Below, one piece after another: positions 11,727-21,130 of a stretch of 64,000 nucleotides of DNA (within the stretch, counting starts at the first letter, position 1; each line of letters opens with the position of its first letter). The translations under genes and the position numbers were made by a program. Under the pieces are notes generated by a model. That model did not search any database and was not told the origin of the DNA. It saw only the letters and a program-made list of their open reading frames with translations. Source of the DNA: Vigna angularis (Eukaryota > Streptophyta > Magnoliopsida > Fabales > Fabaceae); contig NC_068974.1 in the NCBI RefSeq assembly GCF_016808095.1, positions 21,560,825-21,624,824 on the forward strand, given 5' to 3'.

Positions 11727-14700
11727 GAAAATATTCTTGACAAAAAGATCGTTGAGAAAATTTTAATTTCTATTCCCCAAAAATATGATGCAATCGCAAC
11801 CGCGATTGAACAAACAAAAGATTTGGCTACATTGTCAGTCACACAACTAATGGACTCTGTTGAAGCTTATGAACAAAGATTGAAAAGGCATGAAGAAGAC
11901 TCGGTTGAAAATGCCTTTCAATCAAAACTAAAATTACGGTCTCAGAATAAAGAATATGAAGGAAATAAAAGTAGAGAAGAAATTTCTAGAAATAAAGAAA
12001 ATCCTAGAAGCTTCTCTATGACTCGTGAAGAAAAATATCCTCCATGTGGCATATGTAAAAAGACAAGTCACTTGGAAAATGATTGTTGGCATCATGGAAA
12101 ACTTTAATGCCACTATTGCAAGAAATTTGGTCACGTAGAAAAGTATTGTCATAAAGAAAATAAGCATCAAGCAAACTTTGCGGAAGAATATAGTAAGGAG
12201 AAACTCTTATTCTACGCCAATCAAGAATCTTCTGGTAGAGAAGGAAGTTGGTACTTAGATAGTGGATGCAGCAATCACATGGCGAAAGATCAAAGCATCT
12301 TCAAAGACATTGATAAATCTGTCAATGTCAAAGTTCGGCTAGGAAATGACACCACAGTGGAGTCTCGAGGCAAAGGAACTATCATGGTGGAGACAAAGAA
12401 AGGTACGAAATTCATCAAGGATGTTTTATTAGTTCCCAATCTTAAAGAGAATCTTTAAAGTATTGGCCAAATGATGGAGAATGGATATTCTCTTCATTTT
12501 GAGAAAGATACATGCAAAATTTATGACAGTAAAATGATAGAAATTGGCCAAGTAAAAATGGAGAAGAGAAATAGAAGCTTTCTTATAAGCTTCAAACCTG
12601 AACTCATATTGTCATGAAGGTAGAAGTTGATGACTCATGGCTTTGGCATAGGAGATTTGGCCACTTCAACACACATGCCTTAAAGCTTTTATATCAGAAA
12701 AACATGATGAGAGATCTTCCATGCTTGAAAGAGAATAATGAATCATGCGAAGGATGTCTCCTCGGAAAACAACATCGATTATCATTCTCGACAAACAAAG
12801 CATGGAGAGCAAAAGACTTATTAGAGTTGATTCATACTGATGTTTGCAGACCGATGAGAACACCTTCACATCATAACAACATGTATTTCATCCTCTTCAT
12901 TGATGACTTCTCTAGAATGACATGGGTCTATTTCTTAAAGGCAAAGTCAGAAGTTTTTGGAGTATTCAAGAAATTTAAGGCCCTTGTTGAGAAGCAAAGC
13001 GAAAAACAGATAAAAGTAGTTCGAAGTGATCGTGGCAAGGAGTACACATCTCACAAGTTTGACAAATTCTGTGAAGATGAAGGCATAGAGCGACAACTTA
13101 CAGTTGCATATACTCCACAACAAAATGGCGTGTCATAGAGAAAGAATCGCATAGTTATGGAGATGGCAAGATCAATGCTGAAAGAGAAAAGTATGCCTAA
13201 CACTTTTTGGGCTGAAGCGGTCTACACTGCAGTTTACATTCTAAACAGATGTCCAACTAAAGCAGTCCAAGACAAGACTCCTATTGAAGCTTGGAGTGGA
13301 AGAAAGCCATCAGCTAAACACCTACGAGTATTTGGATCTATCTGCTTCATACATGTTCCTGATCAAAGGAGGCACAAGCTTGAAGATAAGACTATACAAG
13401 GAATATTCTTGGGATATAGCACACAATCAAAAGGTTATCGAGTCTACAACCTACAAACAAAACTCATCATCAGTCGAGATGTTGAAGTTGATGAAAATGC
13501 TTCTTGGAATTGGGAAGAAGAAAAAGTTGTTAAAAGCAACATTCTACTTCCAATGCAGCAATCTCAAGAAGAAATTCAAGAAGAGACAGAAAATTCAGAT
13601 ACGCTTTCTCCACCTCCACAACAGGAAGATTCTTCACCTGAATCTAGTCCAAGAAGAGTAAGATCTTTGGTAGACATATATGAAACTTGCAATATAGCCA
13701 TGATTGAGCCTAACTGTTATGAAGAAGCATCAAAGCAAGAAGTATGGGTCAAGGCTATGGAAGAAGAGATTAAAATGATTGAGAAGAATAACACTTGGGA
13801 ACTCGTAAATTGCCCTCATGGAAAAGATATCATAGGAGTGAAATGGATATATAAAACAAAGCTTAATCCTGATGGAACTATACAAAAGCACAAGGCAAGA
13901 TTAGTTGCTAAAGGCTACTCACAAAAACCAGGAATAGACTACAATGAGACATTTGCTCCAGTTGCTCGCTTAGATACAATTAGAGTATTAATAGCTCTTG
14001 CAGCATAAAAAGGATGGAACATCTATCAACTAGATGTCAAATCAGCCTTTCTAAAGGGAGTGCTCGAAGAAGAAATTTATGTTGAACAACCACAAGGCTA
14101 TATCAACAAAGGAAATGAAGGCAAAGTACTAAGACTTAGAAAAGCATTATATGGCCTGAAGCAAGCTCCTCGAGCATGGTATAGCAAGATTGATAAATAC
14201 TTCATCGATCAAGGATTCAAGAGGAGCAAGAGTGAGCCAACACTATATATTAAGGCACAAGAGGTGAAACAAGACAAGGAAGGTATATTTATCTCTCAAA
14301 AGAAATATATTGAAGCTCTATTAAAGAAGTTCAAGATGAATGGTTGTAAACCTGTCACTACTCCACTGGTGGTAAACGAGAAACTACAAAAAGATGGTGG
14401 AGCATAAGAGGCAAATGCATCGCGCTACGGGAGTTTAATTGGAAGTCTCCTGTATCTTAGCCACACGACCAGATATTATGTATGCTACAAGTCTTCTATC
14501 AAGATTCATGCAAAAACCAAGTCAGATTCATTATGGAGTAGGAAAAAGAATTTTAAGATATCTACAAGGCAGAAAGGAGTTTGGTATATGGTACAAAACC
14601 ATGACTAACTCAAGGATGATTGGCTACATAGATAGTGATTGGACAGGATCAATGGACGACATGAAAAGTACGTTAGTATATGCTTTCTCATTAGGATCGG

Positions 14701-15059
14701 GTATTTTATCTTGTGCATCAAAGAAGCAAGCAACCGTGGCACAATCAACAACAGAAGCAGAGTATCTAGCAGCTGCTGAAACCACGAGTCAAACAATATG
14801 GCTACGAAGAATACTTGAAGAAATGGGCGAACCACAAGATGGACCGACTATTATCTATTGCGACATCAAATCGGCAATAGAAATAGCAAAAAATCCAGTC
14901 CATCATCAAAGAACAAAACACATAGCCATTAAATATCACTTCATTTGAGATGAAGAGACAACTAAATCGAGTACTGCCCAACAGAAGACCAAATTGCAGA
15001 TATATTTACGAAGGCATTACCAAGACCAAGATTTGCGCACAATGCTTGGAGTTACCGAA
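11727..15059 (+). pseudogene. copia A gag (C-terminal part) and pol, multiply disrupted
   Basis: After the Athila element the Gag end resumes with two CCHC knuckles (CGICKKTSHLENDC and CHYCKKFGHVEKYC, split by a TAA at 12105). Protease has WYLDSGCSNHM near 12250. Integrase (about 12630-13450) has an HHCC finger and Asp residues at 12839 and 13029. The catalytic Glu codon in the NGV-x-E-RKN motif is a TAG at 13136. Reverse transcriptase begins near 13735, has a TAA at 14006, then jumps from LYIK to EVKQDKEG near 14255, so the YVDD active-site block is deleted. RNase H (14600-14950) has an intact TTEAEY motif. Further lesions: stops at 12456 and 14947, and frameshifts near 12600, 14460 and 14965. 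Confidence 0.9.
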
Positions 15060-15067
15060 TTTGCATT

Positions 15068-15076
15068 AAGGAGGAG
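15068..15076 (+). other. Polypurine tract of copia A
   Basis: AAGGAGGAG lies directly before the 3' LTR. Confidence 0.75.
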
Positions 15077-15481
15077 TATTAAAGTGTAATGAAAATTCTA
15101 GAAGAATGTAGGGACTCCTTAGATAGAAGAATTGAAATGTAATATAAGTTCTAGAATATTGTAGAAAAGCCTAAGATAGGAAGAAAAATCAAGAATATTC
15201 TACATAGGTAAATATCTAGAACATTCCACATAAGTTGTGGCTAGCATGTTCTAGAATAATCTATGGGTCTATAAATACCCATGAACTCTACCATTTGATG
15301 TAAGATGTAGCCAACATCTACCATTTGTAAGAAGCTAACATCTACAACAATAAAGACAACTACAACACTTCTTTGAACTACTACTTCCACATTCCACTAT
15401 CTCCACATTTACTTCTACATTCAATTATCTCTACATTTTCTCTATCCCAACTATTCCTTTCACAACCATAAAATACTAACA
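15077..15481 (+). repeat. 3' LTR of copia A
   Basis: 405 bp against 377 for the 5' copy. The extra 28 bp is a local duplication around 15405-15435. The duplication GTTTG follows at 15482-15486. Confidence 0.92.
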
Positions 15482-15864
15482 GTTTGAATGAATTCATAAA
15501 GCAATGATGAGACCCCTTAAAACCAAAAGTTAAGGCAAAATCATGTCTCACCATCTTCCTGCCTTCTCTTTAATTACCTCTTTCATCTAACTCCTACATA
15601 TATTATATATATACACATATTGGTTATCAACAAAATAAAAAAAGAAAGACAATCTGAACTGAAGGACTGAAAGTCATACACAGTATTTGCTGCTATTTAT
15701 ACCACCTTTTCTTCTTGAATTGCAGGCAATTAAACTGCTTGTTCTCCCCTTAATGAAGGCTTTGATATCGATTAGTAAATCTTCATTTAATATATTATTG
15801 AACACCATCTATATTAGTAACCATGGTTGCTTACTACTTGATTTGTTTATTTCCCATTGCAACA

Positions 15865-16032
15865 ATGATGATAATTACAGAACTTTTGGAAGGTTGTTCG
15901 TTACATAAATACCTAGAGAGCATTTATCCAAATGCTCTTAGTTTATAGCAATCCATAAGTTTTGGTTTGGATATTTCTCAAGCCATGGAGTATCTGCGTG
16001 CAAATGGCATTATTCACCGCGATCTAAAACCT
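15865..16032 (+). pseudogene. Solitary exon of a Raf-like MAPKKK / ATN1-HT1 type kinase, with a stop
   Basis: In one frame the sequence reads IITELLEGCSLHKYL, then GLDISQAMEYL and GIIHRDLKP. This is the alpha-D to catalytic-loop part of a protein kinase; HRDLKP includes the catalytic Asp. The wording is that of plant Raf-like MAPKKKs related to ATN1 and HT1. An in-frame TAG lies at 15946 and a GT donor follows directly at 16034 (phase 1). The rest of the kinase is absent on both sides, so this is a gene fragment that kept part of its intron context. The left edge is not sharp. Confidence 0.75.
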
Positions 16033-16383
16033 GGTAATTATGTTTAGTTATAATGATAAGTATCTATACAATGTGATATTTGAATGACTTTTTACGTTTT
16101 GATGTATATTTTGTCTTCTCTGAAATGTAGTATGTATGTCTTTTAAATTAACGCTTTTTTTTTTAACTTATGGAATGTCTAATGTAGATACAGACCAATT
16201 AAGGGGATCCAATAAATATAAGTATGTTTATTTCTTTACCTTTACAATAACTAGTTCATTCATAGTCAAGGAAACTCATTAACACTAATTGATTTTCATA
16301 TATATATTTTTTCTGAGTATAAGAGGTGCAGTCATTTCAATTACAAGTTATCCATGACTTCTTTAGGTAATTTGCTTCAGAGG

Positions 16384-16423
16384 CATTAAGTCTATTGTCT
16401 ACCCATTAAGTCTATTGTCTACC
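16384..16423. repeat. 20-bp perfect tandem duplication
   Basis: CATTAAGTCTATTGTCTACC occurs twice back to back. Confidence 0.9.
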
Positions 16424-17636
16424 CATCAACCCTTGCAATGCTAAAATAGTGGATATGAGTTAAAAAAAGACGATGTCACAGTACCAAACCATATAACATA
16501 CACAATATGATGCTAATATTGACAACTCACAGTTTTGACATCCCATATCAATTAGTCTCCAAGATAGCAGCAGCCAAACCAAACAAAGCAAACATAATGC
16601 AAACAAATAGTTCCTAGTACTCGTATATAATAGATGCTCAAATCTCAAAATTTACTCTCAAGTGTGAAGACACAGAAAACTAATACTAGAAAACTTATAA
16701 CTTAAAGACAAAACCATCATTGACTTCAGGCAAAGCATACAAAAACAAATCAGCAACTACAAATAAAAAATAAAACACAACAAAATAAAAGTGTAGTCTT
16801 GAGAAGTGTGAAACAAATGCTTTAAGGGCTGAAGAATAACATAGATACACCAAGGCTTTTAATAATCAAGCTATTACTTCCTGTTGAAATATAAAGCATT
16901 GATTCTGACCTGATTTATCTCAAAAACTAACTGATACAATATCCTCAAACCTATAGCATAGTGATGTTGTGCCTGCTAAAAGTATCAATTGGTCAGATTA
17001 AAATTCAAAACAATCAAATCTGTAGTATAAAAGAAGATATATTTAATAATTAAAAAAATAGTAAAAACACCAAGTACACAGTCAAAACCTCAAAACACCA
17101 CATGCCAGTAACAGAGAAACTAGTTAGCGTGGTGGATTGAGGTGGTTAATAGAACTTGACTTTGTCAACCAAAATCTTCTTTATTATCCTATCCTACATC
17201 TAATTTACGATATGTTAATACTTCCAATAAAATTAAAAATATTTGTTCAAGAATAACAATATAAACTTATTATAAATATTCTGATGGGTCGTACAACTAG
17301 TTTGGGATACAAGACAATCGCCCTAAATATTTTCATTGATGATTAGACCATTAAACTCCACTATTAATACTCAACAAATTATAGGACCTTAATTTTGTAA
17401 TCAGAACACATATCAAAGACAAGAAAAATGAAGATTAGGTTAGAGCTAAAAATGAAGATATAGATAAAGAGATAGATGAAGATTAGGTAAGAGTAAAAGA
17501 AGAACGAGAGGAACTAGGAAGTATTAGGAATGGAGGCTCAGACAAGAGGAAAAGAACGTAGAGAGAATAATCTGATTGAAGAGATAAGATGAACATACCA
17601 GGGAGACGAAAGTGATAAAAATCGCCTCAGCACAAT

Positions 17637-17678
17637 CCTCGCCACCTCGACCTCGCTGCCTCGACCTCGCCGCCTCGA
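17637..17678. repeat. 14-bp tandem repeat, three units
   Basis: Three units of CCTCG-C/T-C/G-x-CCTCGA, a GC-rich island within AT-rich DNA. It makes a short Arg/Gly-rich segment in the minus-strand frame that ends at 17524. Confidence 0.8.
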
Positions 17679-17844
17679 CCATGATGCTCAGCCCAAGCAG
17701 GGGAAGACACAAAGCAGACGAACATGAACACTCACCAAAGCAGGGAAAGATTGTGATGAAGGCAGCAGAAAATGAAAGTGCTTAGGAGGAAGGAAATTAG
17801 GGCTTAGGGAATTAGAAATGAATATGCGGGGAAAACTTTTCTAA

Positions 17845-18748
17845 GGGTATTGCTCCCTCCACCACCACACCTTTCTCCCTCCACCTCCCCTTTACTATTT
17901 TGTCCCTCAGTAAAATTTTATTTTTAGGGTTATTACTTTTTAATTTTACCCATTCACAATCTATTTCACTAATAACCTATTCTACTCCCGTACATGAGTA
18001 AAATACTTTTTTTTCATTTTAACATTATATTTCTTCCTCTTTTCCTTTCATCATTGTGAGATACTACAAGTTGCAAAGGTTGGTGGTGGTGGAAAGAATT
18101 ATCAAGCAGTCTCCCTCTCGTGGTGTAGTATCGCTCTCGTGGTGCAGTGCGTGGAGTGGTGCAGTGCATGTCGTGCTTTCTCGTATTCGAATAAACTTGA
18201 AATAAAACCCTAAAATAAAACATGTAACCTTTAAACGGAGGTGACATCCTTCAACGGATGTCAACATCCTTCAACGGATGTCAACATCATTCAACGGATG
18301 TTGACATTCGTTGAAGATGTCACCTCTGTTTAAAGGTTACTTTGTTTTTATTTTAGAGTTTGTTTTACTAGGGGACATCCCTTGAAGGATATCACCTCCA
18401 TTGATGTATACTTCCTTACGCTGATTGATGCTCTGGACGCTCCTCGATGTTCCTCCACACCACGACGGCGACGCTCCTTCACACCACGGCGGCAATGGAA
18501 GCTTTCAAACCAAAAAAAAAAAACTGGGAAGAAAAAGGAATGGAAGTGCGGGAGGTGGGGAGGTGAAACGAAAATGGGGAAAGGGGAAGAGAGTTCCGTG
18601 GGTGGGTGTTGGGAAAGTAAAATTAGGGTTTCAAATTATTTAAAATAGAGTAAAAGTAAAAATCTTTTTAACTTAAGGATATAATTGTATTTAAAATAAT
18701 GTGGGGAAGTGGAGGAAGTATAGGGTGGTGGTGGAGGGAGCAACACCC
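17845..18748. mobile_element. Non-autonomous Mutator-like element (MULE 1), 904 bp
   Basis: The ends form inverted repeats of about 46 bp: left GGGTATTGCTCCCTCCACC, and the reverse complement of the right end GGGTGTTGCTCCCTCCACC. A perfect 9-bp duplication CTTTTCTAA flanks the element (17836-17844 and 18749-18757), the size made by Mutator transposases. There is no transposase gene. The centre holds a long hairpin at 18224-18340. I do not recognise a captured gene. Confidence 0.9.
18224..18340. repeat. Long inverted repeat inside MULE 1
   Basis: The arm at 18224-18269 (GTAACCTTTAAACGGAGGTG...) pairs with 18295-18340 (...CACCTCTGTTTAAAGGTTAC) with few mismatches. Three direct copies of TTCAACGGATGTCAACATC-like units lie in the left arm and loop. 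Transcription would give a stem of about 45 bp. Confidence 0.85.
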
Positions 18749-19016
18749 CTTTTCTAATATTAAAAAAGTATATAATGAGTTTTGGGGATTACACTAGTTA
18801 TAGGAATTTTGTTCTTCCATCTTTATAAATACGTTTCTTACATTACTTACAAAGAAACTGTTTTTCTCAACTAAACTTCAATTAGCATTATTTATTAATT
18901 GAGAAAGGGAATCCATACCAATTAATTAAGTCATTAAGGTTTGATGTGACTGAGTGGGAATGAAGGGATTGATGTTGAAGATGAGGAACCTGGTCAGTGT
19001 TTACGTTTTGTTGTAG

Positions 19017-19178
19017 GTCAATCTTGAATATCTTGGACGTGTTGTCTTCAACAATGAAGGCCTGCTTTATCTTGACAGTGTTGTTGGGACTGATTTACAT
19101 ACAATAATGATTGATTAGCTTGGAGTTACTGGATGGGGTGTTGGGGGTATTGAAGTAGAGGCAGCAATGCTTGGCCAG
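19017..19178 (+). pseudogene. Solitary exon of aconitase (aconitate hydratase), with a stop
   Basis: One frame of 54 codons reads [18 protein letters not shown], then SVVGTD and GWGVGGIEVEAAMLGQ. These are conserved in plant aconitase, which isomerises citrate to isocitrate using a 4Fe-4S cluster. Splice sites frame it exactly: AG at 19015-19016 and GT at 19179-19180. An in-frame TAG (about 19113) replaces a conserved Gly, and the Ser of GTDSHT is Leu. No neighbouring aconitase exon is in the window, so this is a relocated exon with bits of intron, not a gene. Confidence 0.85.
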
Positions 19179-19553
19179 GTATATTTACTTCCGAATTTTG
19201 GTTTATTTTTGGTTAATGTGTTTTGATTATAATATAGTCTTTGATTTGAGAGGTTTGCTATACCAAAAGATGTACAAGGAAAAGTGGCAAAATTTGATTT
19301 TCATGGATAGCCAGCGGAGGTCAAACAAAATTAGACATTGTTTATTAGTTTCTTTTATTAGTAATGTAACAACCATATTTTTAGTATGTTAATTTAGTAT
19401 TGAACATTTTTTTTTGTAATATATGAATAATTAGTTTTATAAATATATAAATATGTTGAATGTAGTTTATTTTATATATAATATTCAGTTTTATTTTATA
19501 TTATTTTATTGTTTGTTTGGTTAAAACTAATTTTATTATAATTTTATTTTATT

Positions 19554-20417
19554 TACTGCAAAAATAGTGAATTTTAAGAGGGGTTTTGTTCTAGCGGTTT
19601 TGAAAACCTTCAATAAATTTCGGTGATTTATGCTTAAAACCGCAACGCAAGTGAGTTTTAAAAAAAAAAAACATTCTGGCAGTTACTAACTAAAGTCATC
19701 CCTCAAATATATTTTTATTTTCGAAAAACTCATTATATACTTTTTTTTCCATGAAGAGGTATGGATAAATTTATTCCATGAAAACCTAAGTAGAATACAT
19801 TAGATCCATTAGAAAACCCTAAAAATTATATTAAAGGAAGAAGAGAAGAGAGGGAGCAATGTACGTTGTTCGGTGGTAAGATGGAGGTTGTCGCTGATGA
19901 AGACGAGCATGTCGGTGCCAACGCCTGAGGGCAAGCAATCGACAGTGGTGATGGAGTGTTGGCACTGGCGGAAGGGAAGGGAAGTCAGCTTGGCGACAAT
20001 GTTTTGGGCGCCTTGGATCTTCTGGCCTTCGAAGGAAAGCATGGAAGCCTCCTGATAGAGATTGGCGAGATTGTTTCACGAATGCCTTGCCACTGCGTCT
20101 GAATCCATTTTGCCTCATTTTCTTTTCTATTCTCGCGGACAAAAGAACAATTAGGGCACCCCTCTCACTGCTTATCTGGAAAAAAGTAAATAAATAAAAG
20201 TTAACTGCGGCTTTGCTTCCCAAACCGCAAATAAATTATTTAAAAAAAAATAAAACTAAAAATATAACTGCCATTTCTTGTAAAACTGCCGAAAAAATAA
20301 TTTTAAAGAAAAAAATAAAAGTTAACTGCGCTATTTTACAAAAACCGCAGGAAATTAGTGGGGTTTTTCTGAATTGCGGGAAAGAAACCCCTTCTATATT
20401 ATATTATTTTTGTAGTG
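19554..20417. mobile_element. CACTA-like non-autonomous element carrying an NTF2 fragment
   Basis: The right end reads TTTTTGTAGTG; its reverse complement, CACTACAAAAA, is a CACTA-type terminus. The left end, TACTGCAAAAATAG, looks like the same terminus with its first base changed. Both ends continue with similar sequence (AGAGGGGTTT and AGAAGGGGTTT) and both flanks carry scattered AACCGCA/TGCGGTT motifs, as expected for subterminal repeats. No 3-bp target duplication is evident. Length about 864 bp. Left boundary uncertain. Confidence 0.6.
19853..20108 (-). pseudogene. Nuclear transport factor 2 (NTF2) fragment, broken
   Basis: Reading the minus strand from ATG at 20108 gives MDSDAVA, then ANLYQEASMLSFEGQKIQG, NIVAKLTSLPF, and HSITTVDCLPSGV. 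These are the hallmarks of NTF2, the small homodimer that carries Ran-GDP into the nucleus. The segment after MDSDAVA is deleted and frame-shifted, losing the EHYY region of the fold. The frame degenerates after TTEQRT near 19860, so the last third is missing. The copy lies inside the CACTA-like element, opposite to nothing I can call a host gene. Confidence 0.85.
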
Positions 20418-21121
20418 AGAATGTGTTAAAGTTTTTTTATTAACCAACAATCATCCTAACACATGTATAAACTCTAGAAGGGATATTTAGTCCTATGTTT
20501 TACTCCAATTTGAAAGCTCTTTGACTTGAGGTTGATAAGCCAAACCAACCATCAAAATGTTGCTCGAAGTGAATATAAGCATTTGATGATGGAAAACATT
20601 ATGTACATTTATATGTGGACAATCGCAAGTTGAGAAAGTTCTTCTTTTAAACTTCTCAATTAGCAAAAAGGATTTGTAATGCTAACTTTCTTGAAGCACT
20701 GCTGAATACAAGAGAATTCAAGATGAAGGTTAATGATTGTTATGTCCTAAAGTAAAAAATATTATGTCCTAAAAACTTTATAAAAAAATATTGTTTGTGT
20801 TCATAAGCAACTAAAGGAGTAAATTTTATTGTATTCTTCTTATGACTGAATAACTTTCTTAGTTAACAACCTAATGATCTTTTGATAGCATCCTTTTGTA
20901 ATTTCAAGTGTTTTATAAAGAAGTGATTATGATTTGAACAATATTAAATGATTTGATCAAGAATAATTGCATTTCAAACAATATTTAAGTTTTATTTTAG
21001 AGTGATTGTAATACTCAAATTTTAGCTGATCCAAACAATATTTGATTTTTTCAAAAACGACTTCATTTCAAAAATAATTGAGTTTTTAAGCTAAGAGTGA
21101 CATTTATCCAAATAATATTTG
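20418..21121. other. Intergenic, nothing recognised
   Basis: AT-rich, with no open frame of note and no clear repeat ends. Confidence 0.45.
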
Positions 21122-21130
21122 AATTATTTT

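Larger units (their letters stand above)
845..15481 (+). mobile_element. Ty1/copia LTR retrotransposon (copia A), decayed, split by an Athila element
   Basis: The element has two near-identical LTRs (845-1221 and 15077-15481), a tRNA-Met type primer site after the first and a purine-rich tract before the second. A 5-bp duplication GTTTG flanks it at 840-844 and 15482-15486. Its single gag-pol reading frame runs gag, protease, integrase, reverse transcriptase, RNase H, the copia order. The Athila element at 1780-11721 sits inside gag. The coding region has several nonsense codons and frameshifts and lacks the reverse transcriptase active site, so it cannot move by itself. The lineage within copia (Ivana/Tork-like) is not certain. 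Confidence 0.93.
16034..17836. other. No recognised gene; fragment flank
   Basis: AT-rich DNA with short open frames only. It contains two small tandem repeats listed separately. The stretch 17400-17830 is richer in purines and GC. On the minus strand a 62-codon frame begins at 17712, but I do not recognise it. Confidence 0.4.

Noticed and set aside
17524..17712. 62-codon minus-strand frame with Arg/Gly repeats
   Set aside because: Its distinctive part is only the 14-bp tandem repeat; no homology that I recognise.
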